A stretch of 40,941 nucleotides of DNA from an uncultured Bacteroidales bacterium (lineage in GTDB: Bacteria; Bacteroidota; Bacteroidia; Bacteroidales; Paludibacteraceae). The stretch covers positions 1 to 40,941 of the forward strand of contig CAKVBV010000014.1 in the NCBI GenBank assembly GCA_934725535.1, in the 5' to 3' direction. Positions 13,828 to 21,815 of this stretch are shown in pieces. The notes under the pieces are model-generated. The model was not told where the DNA came from and did no database searches. It worked only from the letters and a program-made list of their open reading frames with translations. Numbering within the stretch: the stretch's first letter is position 1; each line of letters begins with the position of its first letter. Made by a program: the position numbers and the translations under genes.

Positions 13828-14453
13828 ATACCTTGACCGTAGGCATACAACAGGCAGACAAGAACACAAGAACACAGGCAGACAGGACCCCTCAGACCCT
13901 ATCTTTGAAGAGGTCGCGGGTGTCTGTGCTCTATTGAGCCTTTCCTGCTGCGGGCTTTCCACAAATCCGAACAGGGTGGCGTGGGGGCTCTTGGAGAGGT
14001 CTTGTTATTTTTGGAGAGATCTTGCTATTTTATCGCAACAGTAGTAAATTCCATTCTCGGGCACAAGGATCCATTAATCACCGTGTAATTGTCCGTTAAT
14101 GCAGAGGTGGACAAAAGTCTCCACTAAAGTTCGTATAAGAACCATTGTATAAAAACACTATCGGGTATAAAGTCTCCGTTAATCACCGCCAATAGACCGT
14201 TAATGTCGAATATATAGACTCCTGCAGCCCACTAAACTGCCACTAAACACTGAAAAATACATAATTACCTACAAATTAGCCACGAATTGGCATTATCGGG
14301 TATGATTCTCCGCTAATTGTTATTAATAAACGTTAATTTTCTCTGTTACTCTTCATTGCCGTTGCTCTTCATTATTATAGAGTCGGATATGCACTAAAAT
14401 CTATCAACAGGAGAAATTTTTTTTGTGAGTGTCTGTACAGATTACGTTCGAGA
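13828..14453. other. Gene-free spacer with short repeats and 11-bp phasing
   Basis: No supported gene. Around 13991-14030 a 20-bp phrase (TTGGAGAGGTCTTGTTATTT) is repeated with two changes. From ~14070, 11-bp phased units recur: TCCATTAATCA/CCGTGTAATTG/TCCGTTAATGC (14070-14102), TCCGTTAATCA/CCGCCAATAGA/CCGTTAATGTC (14175-14207), a CCACTAAACNN pair (14229-14250), and further AATT-bearing units to ~14321. The part from ~14264 to 14322 is an inverted copy of 19628-19690. Confidence 0.6.
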
Positions 14454-14494
14454 ACAACAAGAGAGACTACCCATTCTGCAGTCCCTCTTGTTGT
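14454..14494 (-). terminator. Hairpin downstream of the BspA-like gene
   Basis: ACAACAAGAG...CTCTTGTTGT arms with an inner GACT/AGTC pairing lie just past the stop of the minus-strand gene at 14508. There is no clean T-run after it, so it is a weak or RNA-stabilising terminator. Confidence 0.55.
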
Positions 14495-14507
14495 TGCATA
14501 AGTCGTA

Positions 14508-17500
14508 TTACTTCACTTCTATACCGGTGAGAGTATAGGTCTTCCCTCCGCGCAGGATATTCACTTGTCCGTCACGGATAACCTTGTTAATGCCATTGGG
14601 TTTGTCTGTAGAGATGTCATCTACAGCGGTGCCTCCTTCTGTTTGGAATGTACCTTGGTAGGTATTGAGGGTTTGACCATCAGCATCCACAACACTCACC
14701 TCGTAGGTGTATTTTGTGCCACTATCCAAACCTGTTACGACAAACTGGTATCCCTTATTGGTCATTGTGGCAGCAGGCAAATGCTGTTTTGCGCTATACG
14801 AAGGAGCCCTATAGATTGAACTCAATAGTTGCCCTTCGCTATTGAATACTAATTTGCATACAGTCTCCGTTCCATAATAATCATCTTGCTCGGTTATTAG
14901 AATGGTATAGGTATCTGCATTGGGAACTACAGGCCATGTTATAGTAACATCCGAGTAGGACGGAGTAAATGTAGGTTCGTCTTCTTCCACATCAACCATT
15001 GGTATGTTGAGAGGCAAGACCTCATCAAATTCTTTCCACTCAGTTGCTTGCTTATAGTCCTCAATAGAGTTTTTAGGAACGTATAACGTCATCCACACCA
15101 ATCGGTCATAATCAAACGCACTCTCTGCTGTGGGTGGTACGCTTGCGTAGCAATACACGGTATCTAAATTCGGGCATGAAATAAATGTATTTTTCCCTAT
15201 TGTATTCATTCCTGCCCCAATTGTGACGGATGTTAAGTTCTTACAACCTTGGAAAGCACCTTGATAAGAATACTTATTTTCCCCTATCTTCTTTACAGAA
15301 TGAGGAATGACAATAGATTTCAGGCTATCACAATTTGCAAATGTGCCAACCTTAATTTCCTCCAGTTTATCGGGAAGATTAAGACTCATCAGGTTTGTGC
15401 AACCTTCAAAAGCACCCTCTCCAATACTTGTTACACTATTTGGGATAGTGATAGACGTAAGACTTGTGCAATCCTTGAAAGCACTCTCGCCGATACTCGT
15501 TACGCTATCACCCATAGTGACAGACGTAAGACTTGTGCAATCCTTGAAAGCACTCTCGCCGATACTCGTTACGCTATCACCCATAGTGACAGATGTAAGA
15601 CCGGTGCAACCATGGAAAGCATACCACCCTATGTCCGTTACACTATTGGGGATAGTGACAGATGTAAGACCAGTGCAACCATGGAAAGCATACCACCCTA
15701 TGTCCGTTACACTATTGGGGATAGTGACAGATGTAAGACCTGTACAACCATAGAAAGCACACCTCTCTACGTCCGTTACACTATTGGGAATGGTAATAGA
15801 GGTAAGACTAGTGCAACCATAGAAAGCATAACTTCCTATGTCCGTTACACTATTGGGGATGGTAATAGAGGTAAGACTGGTGCATCCGTAGAAAGCAGAA
15901 TCTTCAATATATGTTACATTGTTTGGAATAGTGATAGAGGTCATATCCGTGCACCCCCGAAAAGCACTACGTCCAATACTCGTTACACTATTGGAAATCG
16001 AAGCATGGTTACTGCCTAATACCAAGGAGTCAGTAGATGATTCTATAACTGCATTACAATTATCTCTACTATCATAGTATTTGTTATCTGCACTCACCAC
16101 AATAGAATCCAAACGATTGTCATTCTCAAAGAAGCGAGAATAGTGAATACCAGTAACATTTTTCCCTAAGAAAAGGAACTTGAGACTATCCAAACTGCTA
16201 AATGTTGGAGTCGTATCAATGTTATCACCCAATGTGAGTGACTTGACAGGACAAGTCTTGAAAGCCTCAACTTTGCCCTCAAACTCTTTGGTGTTCCATA
16301 CAACGGTAGATAAACTGTCACACCCGCTAAAAGCGTCTTCGCCTATTGTCTTTACACGTCTGTCAATAGTGATGGATTCAAGACCCGAGCATCCCTTAAA
16401 TGCTTCTTTTCCAATCGAAGTGATGCCTTTATGGGTTACAAACTCCTTCAATCCTGTACACCCATCAAAAACATTATCTTCGATGATGGTTACGCTATTA
16501 GGGATTGTAATAGAAGTAAGGTTTGCACGATCAGAAAAGGCTGCATCTTTAATACTTGTTACACTATTGGGTATGATAGTATTACCACTACCAAAAAGAA
16601 GAGTATTGTTTTTTGTTTCTATGATTGCATTGCAATTCTCTCTACTATCATATTTCTCATTTTTGTTATTAACAACAATTGATGTAATGTTCGAGCAGGC
16701 AGAGAAAGCATCAGTGCCAATACTTGATACACTATTACCAATAATAATAGAAGAAAGGTTACTCATCCCATAACAGATATAATTAGGGATGTTTTGAACC
16801 GTATTCCCAAAAACAAATGTAGTGATATTCGGTGTTAGGCTACTTGATATGCTGAAAAATGGAGTACTAGTGACCTTATAAAAGTAGTCATAATGCAGAT
16901 AACAATTTATTGCATTCCAATATACGGTATCGAGACTTTGGCAACCAAGAAAAGCATATAGCCCGAGACTTTCCACTTTTTCTGGAATGATGATACTTGT
17001 TAAATTGGTGCAACCGAAAAAAGCAGATTTCCCTATACTCTTTACATCCTCTGGAATATTGATATTTTTTAGGTTCGTACAGTCAGAAAAAGCGTCATCT
17101 CCAATATCTGTCGCATCTTTCATTGTGACAGCAGATAGATTTGTGCAACCTTTGAAAGTTCCTTTCTTAATGTTTTTGCGAACATTAATCGATGATAATG
17201 ATATACAATTTTGGAATCCGTATGCACCTACTGACACCCCCACAGTACTATCTTTGCCACAGCAAGAGACAAGGCTGATGCAATCAGAGAAGATATAGTC
17301 TCCAATGCTACTTACATAATTAGGAATAGTGACAGTTGTAAGGCTCGTACAACCAGAGAAAGCATAGTCTCCAATGCTACTTACATAATTAGGAATAGTG
17401 ACAGAGGTAAGATTCGTGCAGTCAGAGAAAGCACGATATCCAATATCCGTTACACTATTGGAAATAGTGATCGTGGTAAGGTTCGTACAATTAGAGAACG

Positions 17501-17747
17501 CATTCTTGCCAATGCTTGTCACATGTATAGTGTCACCATCGTGTATAACAAAATTAGGTATGTCTATAGAGGACTTTTCTTTGTCCGCAGATACAACCCT
17601 AGCCTCCCAATAATACCAATATCCTTCAAGGTTATACCCATCTTTCTTTACAAGTTCATAATAGAGGTCGCCATACCCAAAATTACTTGCCCAAAGGGCT
17701 GTGGTGGCAAAAAGTGCCACGAATAACGATAAAATTTTTGTTTTCAT
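14508..17747 (-). CDS. BspA-like leucine-rich-repeat surface protein
   Basis: The 1,079-residue protein has a signal peptide (MKTKILSLFVALFATTALWA). It continues with about thirty repeats of the 23-residue LRR_5/BspA unit, typified by SITIPNSVTDIGSYAFYGCT (residues ~75-900). A short spacer and a fibronectin type III-like domain follow (~925-1045, with PSYSDVTITWPVV and YTYEVSVVDADGQ). The tail GQVNILRGGKTYTLTGIEVK resembles short Bacteroidota C-terminal sorting tails used by type 9 secretion. BspA-like proteins are surface adhesins binding host or bacterial partners. The start lies one base after the FRG gene stop, so the two are likely co-transcribed. The gene is visibly AT-richer than the flanking operons, which suggests acquisition. 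Confidence 0.92.
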   Translation of the reverse strand: MKTKILSLFVALFATTALWASNFGYGDLYYELVKKDGYNLEGYWYYWEARVVSADKEKSSIDIPNFVIHDGDTIHVTSIGKNAFSNCTNLTTITISNSVTDIGYRAFSDCTNLTSVTIPNYVSSIGDYAFSGCTSLTTVTIPNYVSSIGDYIFSDCISLVSCCGKDSTVGVSVGAYGFQNCISLSSINVRKNIKKGTFKGCTNLSAVTMKDATDIGDDAFSDCTNLKNINIPEDVKSIGKSAFFGCTNLTSIIIPEKVESLGLYAFLGCQSLDTVYWNAINCYLHYDYFYKVTSTPFFSISSSLTPNITTFVFGNTVQNIPNYICYGMSNLSSIIIGNSVSSIGTDAFSACSNITSIVVNNKNEKYDSRENCNAIIETKNNTLLFGSGNTIIPNSVTSIKDAAFSDRANLTSITIPNSVTIIEDNVFDGCTGLKEFVTHKGITSIGKEAFKGCSGLESITIDRRVKTIGEDAFSGCDSLSTVVWNTKEFEGKVEAFKTCPVKSLTLGDNIDTTPTFSSLDSLKFLFLGKNVTGIHYSRFFENDNRLDSIVVSADNKYYDSRDNCNAVIESSTDSLVLGSNHASISNSVTSIGRSAFRGCTDMTSITIPNNVTYIEDSAFYGCTSLTSITIPNSVTDIGSYAFYGCTSLTSITIPNSVTDVERCAFYGCTGLTSVTIPNSVTDIGWYAFHGCTGLTSVTIPNSVTDIGWYAFHGCTGLTSVTMGDSVTSIGESAFKDCTSLTSVTMGDSVTSIGESAFKDCTSLTSITIPNSVTSIGEGAFEGCTNLMSLNLPDKLEEIKVGTFANCDSLKSIVIPHSVKKIGENKYSYQGAFQGCKNLTSVTIGAGMNTIGKNTFISCPNLDTVYCYASVPPTAESAFDYDRLVWMTLYVPKNSIEDYKQATEWKEFDEVLPLNIPMVDVEEDEPTFTPSYSDVTITWPVVPNADTYTILITEQDDYYGTETVCKLVFNSEGQLLSSIYRAPSYSAKQHLPAATMTNKGYQFVVTGLDSGTKYTYEVSVVDADGQTLNTYQGTFQTEGGTAVDDISTDKPNGINKVIRDGQVNILRGGKTYTLTGIEVK
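15400..15995. repeat. 69-bp tandem repeats inside the BspA-like gene
   Basis: About nine consecutive 69-bp units encode the 23-residue leucine-rich repeat. Two neighbouring pairs are almost identical at DNA level: GESAFKDC units (~15475-15600) and GWYAFHGC units (~15600-15735). This indicates recent duplication by slippage or unequal exchange. Confidence 0.85.
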
Positions 17748-17748
17748 A

Positions 17749-18843
17749 CTATACTTTTGATTTAATACATGATAAAACTTTGTCTAATTCGGGGAATAAT
17801 GTCGATTGGTCTATCCCACAGATAGATAATTGATAGAGTATCCTTTTTTTATTTGATGTATTGATGATGATTCGTCGTGGAACTATATTCAAAGTGGCAC
17901 TTAATTCTTTTGTATTCTGCCTAATTCCAAATAAGAAGAATGCTCCCTGCTGGTGAGAGATACGCGGATTATTCAGTTTCGGCAATACACATACCACTTT
18001 TTGTAAATCTTGGAATGAACCAATAACAACCTGTGGATTTTCTCGCAGAACATCTCCTTGCAAATCTGATAAAGTAAAAGTATTTGGTTGCTTGACGATA
18101 TTGGAGCAAATCACTACATCTTTGTCTTCAAAATTAAGAACATCCTTTTTCGGAACATCAAATATCATTACCTCTGCATATTTCGATTCTGTATTTTGGC
18201 AGGCAAAATACAAAGCCACTAATGGATTTGTAGTGATATCCAGCAATCTTGTCGGCAATGCATAGTGTTGCATTTTAACCAACTTATCGAAAGTGGACAT
18301 TGTACTCGGGAAATCAGACGGGCAATGTCGGATTGCCTCATAAAACATTTCACGTTCTTCGTTAATCCCCCTTTGTTTATCAGTTTCACGATAGATAGGA
18401 GGTAATAAAGACCAACCTATACTGCCTTGCCCCCTATAAAATTGTTGTGCTGTCTTAGAATTATTGATGTTCTCTGAAGTCATATCCAAAGAATTGAGAT
18501 TCTTTAGATAACGTTGAAAGGTAGTAACGCTTCCCACTGCATTGCCTGATACTAAACGGAATTCAAGGTTCTGCACATCATTTAGGATGACCCAAAAGAC
18601 ATTCACAAACTTATTCTTATTCTGTGAATAATCTTTCTCTTGAAGTGTTTCTATTTCGATTTTTCCTTTGAGAGATTCTTTGAATATGTATATCTCAATC
18701 AGTTCGTCTTCATCCTTTACTGCAAGATTGTACATCCATGCATTATAAGTTTGTTGCTCTGCATAATAATAGAGACTCCTCTCTGGAAATCCTTTACTTG
18801 TGAGATATTCCCACAGTTTGTTTTTTATTTCTGTACTTAACAT
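17749..18843 (-). CDS. FRG-domain protein
   Basis: The 364-residue protein has an N-terminal alpha/beta region of unknown type (~1-120) and an FRG domain from ~130: FYRGQGSIGWSLLPPIYR, a helix with EREMFYEA, then QHYALPTRLLDITTNPLVAL with the invariant LPTRLLD and NPLVALYFA motifs. The FRG domain is named for its conserved Phe-Arg-Gly; biochemical function is not established, and such proteins occur in phage and accessory regions. There is no signal peptide, so it is probably cytoplasmic. It is separated by one base from the BspA-like gene downstream. Base composition is low in G+C compared with the core genes, and a palindrome lies in its leader. Confidence 0.85.
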   Translation of the reverse strand: MLSTEIKNKLWEYLTSKGFPERSLYYYAEQQTYNAWMYNLAVKDEDELIEIYIFKESLKGKIEIETLQEKDYSQNKNKFVNVFWVILNDVQNLEFRLVSGNAVGSVTTFQRYLKNLNSLDMTSENINNSKTAQQFYRGQGSIGWSLLPPIYRETDKQRGINEEREMFYEAIRHCPSDFPSTMSTFDKLVKMQHYALPTRLLDITTNPLVALYFACQNTESKYAEVMIFDVPKKDVLNFEDKDVVICSNIVKQPNTFTLSDLQGDVLRENPQVVIGSFQDLQKVVCVLPKLNNPRISHQQGAFFLFGIRQNTKELSATLNIVPRRIIINTSNKKRILYQLSICGIDQSTLFPELDKVLSCIKSKV

Positions 18844-18871
18844 ATTATTTTCCTGTTATAACACTACTTAT

Positions 18872-18894
18872 TGCGTAATGCTATTTATTACGCA
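18872..18894. promoter_or_regulatory. Palindrome in the leader of the FRG gene
   Basis: TGCGTAAT and ATTACGCA arms (8 bp) flank a 7-base loop, 29 bp upstream of the FRG start codon. It could be an operator or an RNA hairpin near the translation start. There is no T-run on either side. Confidence 0.45.
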
Positions 18895-19024
18895 TTAAAC
18901 TAACATCTTCTTTGTAAGATGCTTTTCATTAGTTCTTTTTCTTTTACTCCATAGGCACATACTTTCTTGTTGCCCTGTGGACTCCGAGTAGGGCGGGGTA
19001 GGTGTATCAGTGCGATAGGCATAC

Positions 19025-19059
19025 AAAAAAAGCGTGGAGTCCGACTGTCGTCGTTCCAC
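19025..19059 (-). terminator. Intrinsic terminator of candidate RNA B
   Basis: Minus-strand stem GTGGA/TCCAC with an inner GAC/GTC pairing, then CGC and seven T residues (19031-19025). Same position as in copy A. Confidence 0.7.
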
Positions 19060-19234
19060 ACTCTGAGGCTGTCGCATTGCCCAACATATTAGAACAGACA
19101 ACGCGAAGTCCACGCCCATACAAGCAAACACCGGCATGGAAAACATATACACGCGAAAAAGCGTGATTGCTAAAAGCGTGACTACTATGTATGCAACAAC
19201 GGGGAGCAATCAAATCTCCCAATAACCACACCTT

Positions 19235-19255
19235 GACGACGCGAGCCGCGTCGTC
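19235..19255. repeat. Dispersed palindrome, copy 4
   Basis: Perfect arms GACGACGCG and CGCGTCGTC around AGC, followed by TCCCA as in copies 1 and 2. It lies inside candidate RNA B, where it would form a strong internal hairpin. Confidence 0.85.
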
Positions 19256-19405
19256 TCCCATGCAACGGAATACTCATATCCCGTAGACATCTATCGTTGC
19301 TTAGTCCTGAATATGTTTGAAACTGCGACATTCCAGAGTGTCAGAACGAAGCGCAATAAACGCCTTTTATGTAATACCATGAAGCCCGTGAGGACTTCAC
19401 GACTG

Positions 19406-19436
19406 CAAAAGTAAGGAATTATTTGCACACGTGCAA
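19406..19436 (-). promoter_or_regulatory. Promoter of candidate RNA B
   Basis: The minus strand reads TTG (19436-19434), 20 bp, then TACTTTTG (19413-19406). This matches TAnnTTTG. Confidence 0.6.
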
Positions 19437-19770
19437 GAATAAAACATTAATTACCGCGAATTAGCCATTAATTCATTTACGATGTACTATAGTGTCCATT
19501 TAGAAACGCAATTTTGGGGTACACTATTTGTACCTTTGCAAGCGGAATCAGTGGTATGAAAACAAAAGCATACATAGTAAAGATAGTACACGGCTTACAG
19601 ATTTAGAGGTCCTGAGGAATGTAAAAACTATTAACGACAATTAGCGGAAAACCATGCCCGATAATGCCAATTCGTGGCTAATTGGTGGCTTGTGTTTCAT
19701 TTTTCTGCTGGTCGGTGTTTGGGCTATTCTTACAGGGGATTAATGAATTGTGCCGGCAGAGCAGCACAAA
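19437..19770. other. Gene-free spacer with phased AATT units
   Basis: No supported gene. 11-bp units ACATTAATTAC/CGCGAATTAGC/CATTAATTCAT occupy 19444-19476, and CCAATTCGTGG/CTAATTGGTGG occurs near 19668. The stretch 19628-19690 is an inverted copy (roughly 85-90% by eye) of 14264-14322, on the other side of the BspA/FRG genes. Confidence 0.6.
19531..19606 (+). other. Promoter-like site with 16-codon ORF, possible gene remnant
   Basis: TACCTTTG at 19531-19538 is a good -7 element on the plus strand, and 18 bp later a short frame ATG...TAG (19556-19606) encodes MKTKAYIVKIVHGLQI. The -33 element is poorly placed. This may be the start of a lost gene or a leader peptide. Confidence 0.25.
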
Positions 19771-20904
19771 CTAATGCATAATACCGACAAACGATTGGTA
19801 ATTATCCGGTGTGATTACTTGAAATGAAGCATTCGGATACGTATCCCGAAAGGCTTTCGGCGCACGTGGCATCTTGTTAGCATTGAACTTGAATTCATAC
19901 GCCTGCATAGCCTCGTCTTCAATCTCCACGAAGTCTATTTCCGCCTGCGCTTGCGTACGCCAGAAATATATCTTTGCATAACTTTGGCGATATGCATTGT
20001 GCTTCACGCGCTCGCTAAGCATCATATTCTCCCATAATGCTCCTGCATCGGTACGGAGATTGATAGGCGCAAAATTGCTGATGATGGCATTGCGGATACC
20101 ATTGTCGTAGAAATATATCTTGCGATTATGTCGCAATTCCGTACGCAAGTTGCCGCTATAGGATGATAACCTGAAAATCACGAAACACTTTTCCAGCAGG
20201 TCAATGTAGTTTTCTACGGTGGCGCGGTCAATACCTAACAGACGACTAAGTTCATTGTACGACACTTGTTCACCTACTTGCATCGCCAAGGCTTGCAACA
20301 GGCGCGCAAGAATCTCGGGCTTGCGAATACCATTATAATTGAGCAAATCTTTATAAAGATAGTTGTTGGTTATGGTAGTCAGGATACGTTTGGCTTTATC
20401 GGGGTGCGTAACTACTTCGGGATAACAACCGTAAATAAGACGCTGCTCCAACAGACGTTGCTCCTCGCGTGCCGAAGTATGCTGACTTAATTCCGCCAAT
20501 GAAAGGGGATAAAGACGATATTCGTAGATACGCCCTGTTGCCGGCTCGTTAATCTGATTAGATAGTTCCAATGAAGAAGAACCGGTGACAATCACTTGTA
20601 TGTTGTCACGGAAAGTATCTGCCATCATCTTGAGCGTCAGACCGATATTCTTCACGCGCTGCGCCTCGTCAATGACTACATACCGTTTGTTACCAACCAA
20701 TTGTTGCAACTCGGTAGTGGTCTGGCGTTCCAATGCCTGAGAATCATCTATGTTGTCGCAATTCAGCCAAAGCGTTTCCTCTTTAGGAATAGATAATTGC
20801 GTCAACAAGGTAGTCTTACCTACCTGTCGAGGACCTAAAACGGCAATAATCTTTCCTTGAAAGAAATCTGCTGCGACCGATTGGCATATAAGTCGATGTA
20901 TCAT
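19771..20904 (-). CDS. AAA+ ATPase with DUF4143 domain
   Basis: The 377-residue protein begins MIHRLICQSVAADFFQGKII, then Walker A GPRQVGKTTLL (24-34), Walker B RYVVIDEAQRV and sensor-1 IQVIVTGSSS. The C-terminal DUF4143 region has a winged-helix part (YNELSRLLGIDRATVENYIDLLEK) and a nuclease-like fold end (WRTQAQAEIDFVEIED, then YEFKFNANK). The D...E.K pattern is reminiscent of PD-(D/E)XK enzymes. The family is abundant in Bacteroidota accessory regions and its role is unknown. TTG at 20931 would extend the frame but overlaps the -7 promoter element, so ATG at 20904 is chosen. Confidence 0.92.
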   Translation of the reverse strand: MIHRLICQSVAADFFQGKIIAVLGPRQVGKTTLLTQLSIPKEETLWLNCDNIDDSQALERQTTTELQQLVGNKRYVVIDEAQRVKNIGLTLKMMADTFRDNIQVIVTGSSSLELSNQINEPATGRIYEYRLYPLSLAELSQHTSAREEQRLLEQRLIYGCYPEVVTHPDKAKRILTTITNNYLYKDLLNYNGIRKPEILARLLQALAMQVGEQVSYNELSRLLGIDRATVENYIDLLEKCFVIFRLSSYSGNLRTELRHNRKIYFYDNGIRNAIISNFAPINLRTDAGALWENMMLSERVKHNAYRQSYAKIYFWRTQAQAEIDFVEIEDEAMQAYEFKFNANKMPRAPKAFRDTYPNASFQVITPDNYQSFVGIMH

Positions 20905-20928
20905 AATCCCTATTGTTTTAGTGGGTTG

Positions 20929-20959
20929 CAAAGGTACGCCTTTTTTATGACATGCACAA
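20929..20959 (-). promoter_or_regulatory. Promoter of the AAA+/DUF4143 gene
   Basis: The minus strand reads TTG (20959-20957), 20 bp, then TACCTTTG (20936-20929). The expected transcript start leaves under 20 nt before ATG at 20904. Confidence 0.65.
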
Positions 20960-21120
20960 GAAAAAACGCACCCTAATCGACAAATTCATATTGAAAATGT
21001 AGATTATAATCGATAAAATCATACCAAAAACATAGAAAATTAACGGCTAATTTATGGATAATTATATGCTTATCAATATTTTAATTGGTGTTTGTGGGAT
21101 TACAAACAAGTATTGGAAAA

Positions 21121-21429
21121 TCAGTTCTCCAATACTGAAAAATCCGAGTAGGTGGCTATCATATATTCTTTCACCCATAACAGATACTCTTCAAAATTTG
21201 GTACCTGTTTGCTAACCAATAAATAGGAACTTTGCTCATCAAGCACCACGTGCGTAAAAAGAGTGTCTGATACGATATTGGCTGTCAGCATCTTATAGAT
21301 TCGATAGCGTTGCATATTACATTTGTCCTCATCCTCCTTATTCTCGCCAATAAACACAATAGAACTATCCGGTGTTCGTTTTACAAAGTCAATTCCAATA
21401 GCTTTTATTATGCAAATAATGGTGTGCAT
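21121..21429 (-). CDS. Small hypothetical protein, possibly truncated
   Basis: ATG at 21429 gives 102 residues, starting MHTIICIIKAIGIDFVKRTP. The sequence SSIVFIGENKEDEDKCNMQRYRIYKMLTANIV, followed by a strand-rich end, recalls the C-terminal half of small Bacteroidota proteins of the DUF6934 type, which would make this an N-terminally shortened remnant. That match is from memory and is weak. The region is AT-rich and lies between the ATPase and the SIMPL gene with no close partner. Confidence 0.5.
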   Translation of the reverse strand: MHTIICIIKAIGIDFVKRTPDSSIVFIGENKEDEDKCNMQRYRIYKMLTANIVSDTLFTHVVLDEQSSYLLVSKQVPNFEEYLLWVKEYMIATYSDFSVLEN

Positions 21430-21456
21430 TTTATGTCTGCTGTTGCCTACTGACAA

Positions 21457-21705
21457 AAGCGGACGTTTTTAGCAGATTATGTCAATAGGGAGGGTGATAC
21501 GCTGTGTTGCCATTAATGCCGTATAGAGTCGTCAGGATACGGATAAGGGCGTGGAACAATGGGGGCATACATAGATTATCGGTTGCCTATCCCTTGCTCA
21601 TCCCTTGTGTATCCCTTGCTGACAGGAAGCGTGGAACAATCGGTTTGACAGGAGGAAATACCTACTGTAGAAGAGGCGGTGCGAGTGCAGGGTACTGAGA
21701 AAGAA
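21457..21705. other. Spacer with short direct repeats
   Basis: No supported gene. The phrase GCGTGGAACAAT occurs at ~21550 and again at ~21629, on both sides of the 11-bp array at 21586-21618. Confidence 0.4.
21586..21618. repeat. 11-bp period repeat, TATCCCTTG type
   Basis: Units CCTATCCCTTG, CTCATCCCTTG and TGTATCCCTTG. The same unit type occurs at 30577-30620. Confidence 0.7.
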
Positions 21706-21745
21706 TAAGAAAAGAGTCCGACTAGTGGGACACCCATCGGACTCT
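21706..21745 (-). terminator. Intrinsic terminator of the SIMPL gene
   Basis: On the minus strand, AGAGTCCGA pairs with TCGGACTCT (9 bp) and is followed by TTTTCTTATTC. It is located about 70 bp past the stop. Confidence 0.75.
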
Positions 21746-21815
21746 TGCTATGAAACGTTTCTTCTATACCTTCAGTTCAAATGATACATACCCTCAGTTC
21801 AAGCAAAGCATACTC

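Larger units (their letters stand above)
19025..19398 (-). ncRNA. Candidate structured RNA, copy B
   Basis: This is the second copy of the element at 701-1132, on the same strand, again with its own promoter and terminator. Conserved blocks are GGCGTTTATTG, the core GCAACGATAGATGTC, and the long 3' block. The middle part differs and contains the dispersed palindrome (19235-19255), absent from copy A, so this copy appears to have been invaded. GCGTGGA at 19115-19109 could pair with TCCACGC of the terminator's 3' arm (19038-19032), competing with the terminator. Copy A keeps the option with one G-U pair. The downstream gene on this strand is the FRG protein, 180 bp away. Confidence 0.5.

Noticed and set aside
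13741..13962. 73-codon minus-strand ORF across the right end of the insertion sequence
   Set aside because: It spans the element boundary and has no ribosome site or similarity; created by the insertion.
15400..15995. CRISPR-like or VNTR array unrelated to coding
   Set aside because: The 69-bp unit is exactly 23 codons and continuous with the leucine-rich-repeat protein.
15249..16019. Repetitive plus-strand ORF within the BspA-like gene
   Set aside because: Mirror of the 69-bp repeats of the real minus-strand gene.
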